The position numbers and the translations under genes were made by a program. A stretch of DNA of 64,000 bases, from NCBI GenBank assembly GCA_034769895.1, contig CM068373.1, positions 20,069,967 through 20,133,966 of the forward strand. The letters are read 5' to 3'. Position 1 is the stretch's first letter. Each line of letters starts with the position of its first letter. The notes below the pieces were generated by a model. That model was given only the letters and a program-made list of their open reading frames with translations, ran no database searches and was not told the origin of the DNA. This document shows, one piece after another, positions 55,205 through 64,000 of the stretch. Source of the DNA: Magicicada septendecula (Eukaryota; Arthropoda; Insecta; Hemiptera; Cicadidae).

Positions 55205-55440
55205 AGAGTGCGTGTTGGAGTCAAGGCGCGCGCTTGCACTGATCCCCAACATGCAGACTGTCCCCGCATGCAGGACATGTGTCGGCTCAAGCGGTGCGGT
55301 GTGAGGCTGTACGCGTGGGCGTCACATGCGCGCGCTTATCAGAGTGCGTGTTGAAGTCACTGCAAGGCGCGCGCTCGCACTGATCCTCAACACGCAGACT
55401 GCAACGCAGGACATGTGTCCGCCAAACGGGTGTGTGTGAG
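55205..55440 (+). repeat. GC-rich duplication, period 136 bp
   Basis: AGAGTGCGTGTTGGAGTCAA at 55205 and AGAGTGCGTGTTGAAGTCAC at 55341 begin two ~90-bp copies containing CAAGGCGCGCGCT and GCAGGACATGTGTC. It is a CpG-rich island in an AT-rich setting. Confidence 0.8.
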
Positions 55441-55679
55441 TGCGATGCCTCTGTCTTAACCTTGACAATCAAACTCGTAAAAATACCATGTACCTAGACT
55501 ATTTCACAGTGGGTAAATGAGCCACGAGATGAATTTATCTGCAGAGACATCGACAGGATACATCCGTGAACTTTGCTGGTTTGAATTAAACTAAATAATT
55601 TCGTTTGGTTTCTATCAGTTGCGTAGAAACGAACAATTTATTGTTATCGACAATTGCAACAATGAAGTTCTTAATATTT

Positions 55680-56365
55680 TTACTTCCATATTTCTTAAGG
55701 AATGGAAGTATGGTGATGGCAAAAAAAATCGTGTTCGAGATTATTGCAGATTCTGATTCTACTACGCTCAAAACATGAAAAAAAGTCGTTTTCCGAAAAG
55801 TGTGTGTGTGTGTGTGTCTGTCTGTCTATCTGTGTGTCTGTGTGTCTGTGTGTAGATTTTTTTCTATGGCAAACGATAACTGCCGCAAATTCAAACAGAA
55901 TCAAATAATTTTTTGCATACAGCCCTGATTTGTAGAGTACTCACGACCTATTGTTTTTGGTGAAGATCGGTTAAGGGAAAGGGGTAGTTTACCTGTAACG
56001 TTTTATGTTTTAACTAGGGTATTTCCTATGGCAAACGATAACAGCCGCAAATTCAAACAGAATCAAAAGATTATTTGCATACAGCCCTAAATTGTAGAGT
56101 TCTCAAGACCTATTGTTTTTGGTGAAGATCGGTTAAGGGAAAGGGGTAGTTTACCGGCAACGTTTTTTTAACAAGGGTATTTTCTATGGCAAACGATAAC
56201 AGCCGCAAATTCAAACAGAATCAAATACTTTTTTGCATACAGCCCTGATTTGTAGAGTACTCAAGATGTATTGTTTTTGGTGAAGATCGGTTAAGGGGAA
56301 GGGGTAGTTTACCAGCAACCTTTTACGTTTTAACAAGAGTAAAGTACTTGAAAATTCATTTAAAC
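55680..56365 (-). mobile_element. Family A repeat, copy 5, with internal triplication
   Basis: Begins ACTTCCATATTTCTTAAGG. The interior block CTATGGCAAACGATAAC...GGGGTAGTTTAC occurs three times (starts near 55864, 56027 and 56184; ~160-bp period). A (TG)n-like stretch lies at 55800-55855. The far terminus is missing. Confidence 0.65.
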
Positions 56366-56516
56366 TTTTTCAAACAATGGTAATTGTTAAAAATAAAATA
56401 ATTTTGTTGCCAGCCAATAAAATTATAGTTTTTTCATTTATGTATTTTTTTCTCAGTTATGTACTGTTTACGTTTCCATTTTATTATTATGACTACCGCA
56501 ATGAAAAGGCAGGGAA

Positions 56517-58020
<1,504 letters not shown>

Positions 58021-60073
58021 TCCTCCTGCACCTAACTATGAAAACGAGGTGGTGGGGTAATAATAGAAAATCTAATAAACACAATTACATTTTTATCTTT
58101 CGTGAAATTCCCTTTCTCTCGTTTCTTAACATCTACCTTACTATTATTCACATATAAATAAACATTACTTATTTATTAATCTATTTGTTGCTCTTAGTTT
58201 CCCGTAACTTCACAATATAGTGGCCCGACTGATTACATTGCATACTCTAACTATATTGGTTAGCTTTCTGCGCTTTCTTTAACCCTTGTAAAGAACTTTC
58301 TTTAGTACGGCGCCATTGTGACTGTGTTACGTCTTTATCCCTATATCTCTTAAGTCTACTACAGTAATCTAAAGCCAATCCCATACTTGACCTTAGATTC
58401 ATCCTTAATACTAATTTCTTATTGTACTGAGATACGCGGAATTTCACAAAGGGGGAATTTTATTTACATTTAAACAATTAGCTTTTACAATCTAAGAGGG
58501 GTCAAACACTGGACGCATTGTATTATACACTAGGGTGGTTCACCATTGTTTACTTCGGTATCAATTCAAGACAATAGGGGTGGCTTACTACAATATTTCC
58601 TGCACGAACAAGTTTGTCTCTTACTGGCAAGCGGGGGAAATTATTTTGAACAGGCCACGACCGGGTGTTTACAATTCAAATGTACTTTTATTATTATTTT
58701 CTTTTCCCTTATTTACTGCTACACTTTACACAATTTAGTATAAATTAAGATTTATTCAGCCTTATTATTTAAAGCAATTATTATTCACTTATTATTATTT
58801 TCCTTTTGGTCTCTTTCTAAGAAACTCACCTTTTTTTATTTACTTATTATTTACTTTGGGGGAGATTTAAGAAACTTACTTAGAATTATTTCCTATCGAA
58901 TTACTATATTTATTTAGGACACTTTATTTACGTTGTTTTCAGTTTCGCTCAGTTTAAAAGTTTACTGTTTTGGGGCATGTGGGTTTAACATTTTATCTAA
59001 CAATGGAGGTTTAACTAAGTCAATTATTTATTTGAAAATTTAAATCACAATATTATTTGCTCTACTATACTACACACAATTATCGCCTACACAGTTTAGT
59101 TCATGGTAAACATTTATTAACAGTGATTATTAAACATTTGCATTAGTTTCTATTTAAACGATCAGCTGTTTGCTGGAATGTAGGTCAGACTAGTTTTAAA
59201 CAATGGCATTGTTTTGCTTACAAAGGGGGAGTCAACTAGAGGGTGAATATATCTATTGTTCACTCTCAACAACAAGTCGGAGTTAAATTGAGCCATTTTT
59301 GTTAATAACAACTTTAAATACACGACGTATTACGTCCGACAAATCTTATGTCATCTATTTTAATTCGTTTTATAAGTGTTTAAAATAGTTAACGTGAATT
59401 CATTTAAACACATACATATATATATCTTATTACATATGGAATCTTATATTAATTAATCAACATAACTTATCTCACAACAATTCAGTTTTCTGTACTGTCA
59501 TATATAATTAGTCAAAACAAAAAGCTAATACCATTGTATAGTAGAGAGAAATTTCATATACGAAAAGTTCATTGCTTTAACAATAGCACAAAGGGTCAGC
59601 TGTTTTGGGCAGTCGTCTAGTTGAATAGGGTGGTAATTCAGGACAATTCAAAACAGGAAAGAGCGTGTCTAAGGTGGTTTGTTTGGTTAGCGAGGGGAGG
59701 TTTTGAATGAGATGCGTGCATACAAAGGGGAGAGTTTACATTCCTCAACACGTATTTAACATGAACAGACTGGTTTCTACCGACAGGTTTAGAATGGAAT
59801 ACTTACCAGCGATAACTTGTTGATTACGGCAAAGTCGCGATACTACTATTATTATAACTTAATTAAAATTTTACTCATTTATTTTTTGTTTATTTCTGAG
59901 TGACTAAATTTATGTTTGTTAAAGTTATTGTTAACGAATTATAACAATATACAATTATTATTATTTTTACAAAGAACAGTGACGCAATTTTGTAGGCGTC
60001 ACGATGCTTACAAACCTATTATAGAATTTAGCATAGCAAAGTATTTTTACACAAAAGCAGAGTGGCGCAATTT
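58021..60073. other. Internal region of LTR element, no polymerase
   Basis: T-rich on the + strand. The longest frames are under 70 codons (for example minus 58247-58447, basic, unrecognised). It could serve as packaging sequence only. Confidence 0.7.
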
Positions 60074-61459
60074 TGTGACGTTTTCCTTGTTAAGACAACA
60101 CAACAGTCGGGAACTAGTTCAATTCTTTACCAGTTAATTAAACTAGCTGCCGTTGTTAGTAAAACTTCCTTACCAACAAATTACAACACAATTTTTACAT
60201 AGGAAATAGACAAGGATTGCACAAATTTATTCACTCACTAGGTGTTAGCAAAAACATCTCTTTATTAGTATTCAAATCTCATGATTTACTTTGTTTTTCA
60301 AAAAGAATTACTCTCGTAAATTCTGCTTTTAATACTTTAAAAATATTAAGTGTATTATTCCTTTTATCTCAAAAGTACTCATCTAGATGTTTGTTTTAAA
60401 TACCTCGGATCCGGGTCTGAACTTTGTTAAAAATTAATTTATCACAATTTTAACCAAATTATTGGAAGAATAAGATTGGTTGTAAACTACAGAATTACCT
60501 TACATTTAGATATAGTGCTGTTACTACTACTTCATTACAAAAATTACAAATCTGATAAGTTATTCTTTACATTATTAAAAGTTCTTTAGTGTTCTTTTGT
60601 TACTTCTCTTATTGAAACGAATATGTACAAATGTTGTGTTTGGATATCACCTGACTGTAATAAGAGGTTGTTGTTGGGTCCTTGGTGGTCATCTTCTAGG
60701 GTGGAGTACGTGGTTCCTCTTGAAGCTACATCGGGTTGATTATATCTGGTCTCGACAATAGGATTTTTACTTGAAGTTCATACTGTTTTAGTTTGAGTTT
60801 TCTACGTCTGGAGTTTGTAGTTCACATTTTACACCTTAATTATAGTTCTTACTTTGCAGTACTAAAGTCTGGTAAGTTACATATCTTACAACTTACAGTT
60901 TTATTTTTTAAAAGAGATGTGTTGGCTAAGTTTTCCTTTCTTTATATTTTTTATAACTCTACACACACTACATTATTTATTTATGTTATTATTTTCCACA
61001 CTACATTCTTCAAAATAAAATCACCTCAAACTGGATATGTTTTTAACGGCATACACCTACGTGTATGTGGACAACACAAAACTCACATCTTTACATGTCG
61101 AAGTTCTACTGGCGACTGTTTGCATAGTTTAGGGGCGAGGGGTCAGTAAGCTGGCGCGTATTTACGCACTGAGAAAATAGTTCGTTCTTTTATATATTAT
61201 TAATTATTCATCAATTAGAATGTAAATACTTTATGTTAACTTTGTTACGAATTAGAGATTTCCTTATTTATATAGTCGTATTTTAAATAATTAACGTAAT
61301 TATTATTATTATTTAATTAAGACCTTCCTTTGCGTGTTGGTACGGGACAATTTCAAGTTGATGCAGGAATCTGGGTATAGGTAAGGGTGGATACTCTTAC
61401 TTGTTAGAAATTAAAAATTTTTATTTGTGCGATTCACGATATTTTTCAAAATCGTCACA
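60074..61459. repeat. LTR B (1386 bp)
   Basis: Starts TGTGACGTTTTCC and ends ATCGTCACA. The 5-bp length difference from LTR A comes from small indels in AT-rich tracts. Confidence 0.9.
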
Positions 61460-61959
61460 AGTTCGCGTTATTTCTGGCCTCATTCATGTTTATTTTCTTA
61501 CATTTGCACGGTTTTTAAATGGAAAGTGCCGAACCCATACCAACATAACGCATGCAAGCCGAAAAAGTGTCCAGCGTGGATAGCGATTTGCTTCCTGTGG
61601 ATCGCTGGGCAGTGTAACTGCACGTGTTTACAGAGGAACGATTCATAGACAGACTTTTCGTCTTTAGGGAATGAACCCTCTGCAAGATGCTGAGGGTCCA
61701 TGAGTGACTTCGGAGCGCTCCTTCTTTTCCGCGTGTTTGTTCTGTGAAACGTACACTGTAGATTCACAGCTTTATTCTAAGCAACGCTCAATAGGAAATG
61801 TTGAAAATTTTTGTCCACGGTGTACCCTCATACACACTAAACCTGCTCTGATGTTTTAATTACGGACATCATAATATTAAAACTTTGGAAACTTGAGCAC
61901 TACTTAATGGAGATCAATCATTAACTTATACAAGCCATTAATTTTATGCATATTTTTTA
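61460..61959. other. Gene-free sequence
   Basis: An 89-codon minus frame (61498-61767) has no recognisable domain. Confidence 0.45.
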
Positions 61960-62245
61960 TATATATGTGTACAACGTTATCGGCAACAAAGAAGTAGTTT
62001 TTGTTAAAATTCCTTCCCGGAATATTTGGCCGTAGTCCAATGTTTTCTACAAAACCAGACGTTTCGGCAATGCCATCGACTTCCATCATCAGTAAAAATC
62101 GAGTGCGATAACGTGAGGTGGTATATGTTAGTGACCACAGTACTGTGGTTAAGGCTGAAGCAGTAAGTAGGAAGAAGTAGTTTCTATGGTAATATTTCAT
62201 TTCGAAAATGATTTTAAATATAAATCTTAGAATATGGAAGTCATG
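61960..62245 (-). mobile_element. Family A repeat, truncated copy 6 with insertion
   Basis: Shows ACAACGTTATCGGCAACAAA, the ~160-bp insertion between two GAAGTAGTTT sites, and the AATATGGAAGTCATGTATGG end. Confidence 0.6.
62058..62092 (-). ncRNA. Hammerhead-like motif inside family A insertion
   Basis: Minus strand: perfect CTGATGA, weakened stem II (GGAAG opposite TTGCC), GAAAC then GTC. A decayed sister of the 44309 motif. Confidence 0.35.
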
Positions 62246-62884
62246 TATGGTTCTCCATACATCTTGTTTAATATTGGAATAACCCATGCTTTATACCAGG
62301 TTTGAGGTATTCTAGCATTCATCCAGCATTTATTGGTAAAGTCCAATAGTCTACACTAGTGGTTTTATTTAATATAATAATACATTATATTATTCATAGT
62401 AATCAAGTGGGAAGTTTTACTAATCATATGCTTATAGTCAATTTGTTCAAAATATATTTAATTTTTGTTTAACTAACCTTGTGCCCTAAGTTTGTTGCAA
62501 AATTAGGTATTAAGTTTAACATACCTACAGTATATCCTATTTATTTTGTATACAATATATGCATGTCCAACATCAACACCTACACCGTTTCGAAGTTGGC
62601 TTACCACACACCATACTCTACAACCAGTGGCCCTCGATAGGAATTTTGTTCATGCATATAAAACCGTAAAGCTTAAGTAAAAATACTTTAATTTTTTATA
62701 GTTTGAAATACTGTCATAACAGCCCTTTGTTTTTAAAGTAAATAAAACTTTTCTGTATATCTGAATTGTCTTCTTAGATCTTGCCTTAACACTTTCAACC
62801 TGGTTATTTCAGCACAGGCCAGTCCCAGCAGCCTGGCTGTTTTCCACATTTTTCGCTATTTTTTTTCATAGTAAAATTTGTTAA
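62246..62884. other. AT-rich gene-free sequence
   Basis: Nothing recognised. Confidence 0.5.
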
Positions 62885-63283
62885 AAACAAAAATTTGTAT
62901 CGACAAAAGAAGTGATTGGAAAGCCAACTATAGGTGTCGAGACAAAACTCTTGCTTGTTCCTGAGCTGATAGAAGCGCCCGAGGGCAAAGTGGCTGAAGA
63001 TGAGTTTATGCAAGAGGTTGTTGACAAGAACCAAGCAAACTTGGATCAGCCAGTGGTGTTTAGGTCATCAGTACATGACGCAATGGGAGTGATTCCAGCA
63101 AAACTAGTGGTTGAGCGGAAGACTCAGGTTCCTGGGAACATGATGTTCGTTCGGATCACACGAGACTGAATTCAAAGAACAGGAGTATTATCTTTCGCAA
63201 GGACGTCCACCTAGATCGCTTGGTCGAGTATTACTTCAGAGACGGTTTGCCAGTTCGGGACGAACAGGCTCAAGGAGGGGAAG
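62885..63283 (+). pseudogene. 3' coding tail of LTR retrotransposon, unidentified
   Basis: An open frame of ~94 codons reads KPTIGVETKLLLVPELIEAP and MGVIPAKLVVERKTQVPGNM, ending at a TGA near 63167. After a frameshift the reading continues SIIFRKDVHLDRLVEYYFRD, then GLPVRDEQAQGG, up to the LTR. Codon use looks genuinely protein-coding. I do not recognise the domain. Its position before a purine tract (CAAGGAGGGGAAG) and an LTR makes a retrotransposon polyprotein tail the best guess; a host exon is the alternative. Confidence 0.45.
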
Positions 63284-63843
63284 CGTTACAACATTACAGA
63301 ACAATTACGTGTTTGTCAAATGTGCCAGAAGAATCTCGATGTAACGCGTGTGGCGTACGTGCTTGTCGACGCATTTTCGAGAGGTTTCTCTAAGGCGTCA
63401 GCCGTCCGGACTGTGTCAAGGCCACAGTTAATTACGTAGTTCATACGGACATACGGACGCTAAGACGCAATTATGAATCATCTAGATTTTCGGTGGCTAT
63501 AAATACATGGCGACAGCGGCCTTAAGTTTCAGTATAGCAGCGATATATTTACAGTTCGGTTCGAGTTATTATCGGGCGACATTACTGTGTACGTTCAAGT
63601 GGTTATTAGTGAAGTGTTGCGTTTTACAATCGGGCGGTATAATTGTAATATAATTGTGTTTAATACTAGTGACATTTTATTGTGTGTGAACAATTTATAT
63701 TTGACTTGTTGTAGTAGACTGTGTTGTTAATTACGAACTGTTTAACTGTAAAAATTAAAGCTGGTGATTAGTGAGTTAATTGGCGTCTTGTACTTATTTT
63801 GTTTTCCACTATACCTACGACAATCAAGTAGACCGATGTAACA
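63284..63843 (+). mobile_element. 3' LTR of family 1 (560 bp)
   Basis: Begins CGTTACAACATTACAG directly after a purine-rich tract and ends GATGTAACA. A TATAAATAC box lies near 63500. It shares AATTAAAGCTGGTGATTAG and the whole 3' half with the solo LTR at 23756-24293. The partner 5' LTR is not in the window. Confidence 0.7.
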
Positions 63844-64000
63844 GTATACTTAACAATTAAGAGTATGTCTTGAAAATATGACATTTATTTTGTCAGAAAA
63901 CTAAAAATTGCTTATATTTTTTCATGAAAATAGATGAAACCGTTTATACAAAACAAGAAAAGATGGAAGGGAGGAAGAGCAGGAAACTGCTATACTGACC
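63844..64000. other. Flanking sequence, nothing recognised
   Basis: AT-rich end of the window. Confidence 0.5.

Overview
This is an animal (insect-like) nuclear genome segment. It contains spliced exons with GT/AG introns, dense transposon relics, long microsatellites and large introns. The AT-rich, repeat-heavy style and the mix of families (Penelope-like, R1-like LINE, hAT, Mutator-like, KRBA2/Ginger-like, Helitron-like, LTR) fit a large-genome insect, perhaps a cockroach or another polyneopteran. That placement is inference. No bacterial-style operons, CRISPR arrays or confident tRNA/rRNA genes were seen.

The only host gene I can support runs on the + strand from 6658 to 37342. Seven exons (6658-6759, 19342-19477, 19717-19832, 27160-27288, 27394-27525, 31081-31140, 37194-37342) join in one open frame. 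They encode the C-terminal ~274 residues of a secreted-type, cysteine-rich protein with von Willebrand factor C (VWC) repeats. Two exon pairs each make one complete ten-cysteine VWC module. The 5' end with the signal peptide is probably left of the window. Its introns (105 bp to 12.6 kb) hold most of the repeats between 6.7 and 37 kb, including a 4.07-kb minisatellite of 83 units of 49 bp.

Region by region: 1-6.5 kb holds LINE relics, a Penelope endonuclease relic, a Helitron-like end and the first copy of a dispersed inverted-terminus family (called family A here). 6.7-37.3 kb is the VWC gene with intronic transposons. 38-46 kb is a cluster of hAT elements, several with readable 8-bp target duplications. 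46.8-52.5 kb is a minus-strand R1-like LINE whose ORF2 stays in a single frame, broken only by in-frame stops. 52.9-53.5 kb is a Mutator-like transposase C-terminus. 56.6-61.5 kb is a nearly complete LTR element with 1.39-kb LTRs, a 4-bp target duplication and no recognisable polymerase. 62.9-63.8 kb is the 3' end of another LTR element, of the same family as a solo LTR at 23.8 kb.

The most interesting signal is a recurring hammerhead-ribozyme-like module: CTGATGA-like core, short stem II, GAAA(C), minimal stem III, NUH. I found 14 instances on both strands. At several loci it lies roughly 0.2-0.3 kb downstream of a Penelope-type GIY-YIG endonuclease relic, in the same orientation. It also occurs inside two perfect foldback elements and inside a ~160-bp insertion carried by family A. 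Ribozymes in Penelope elements are known; their spread into foldbacks and into another repeat family here deserves checking.
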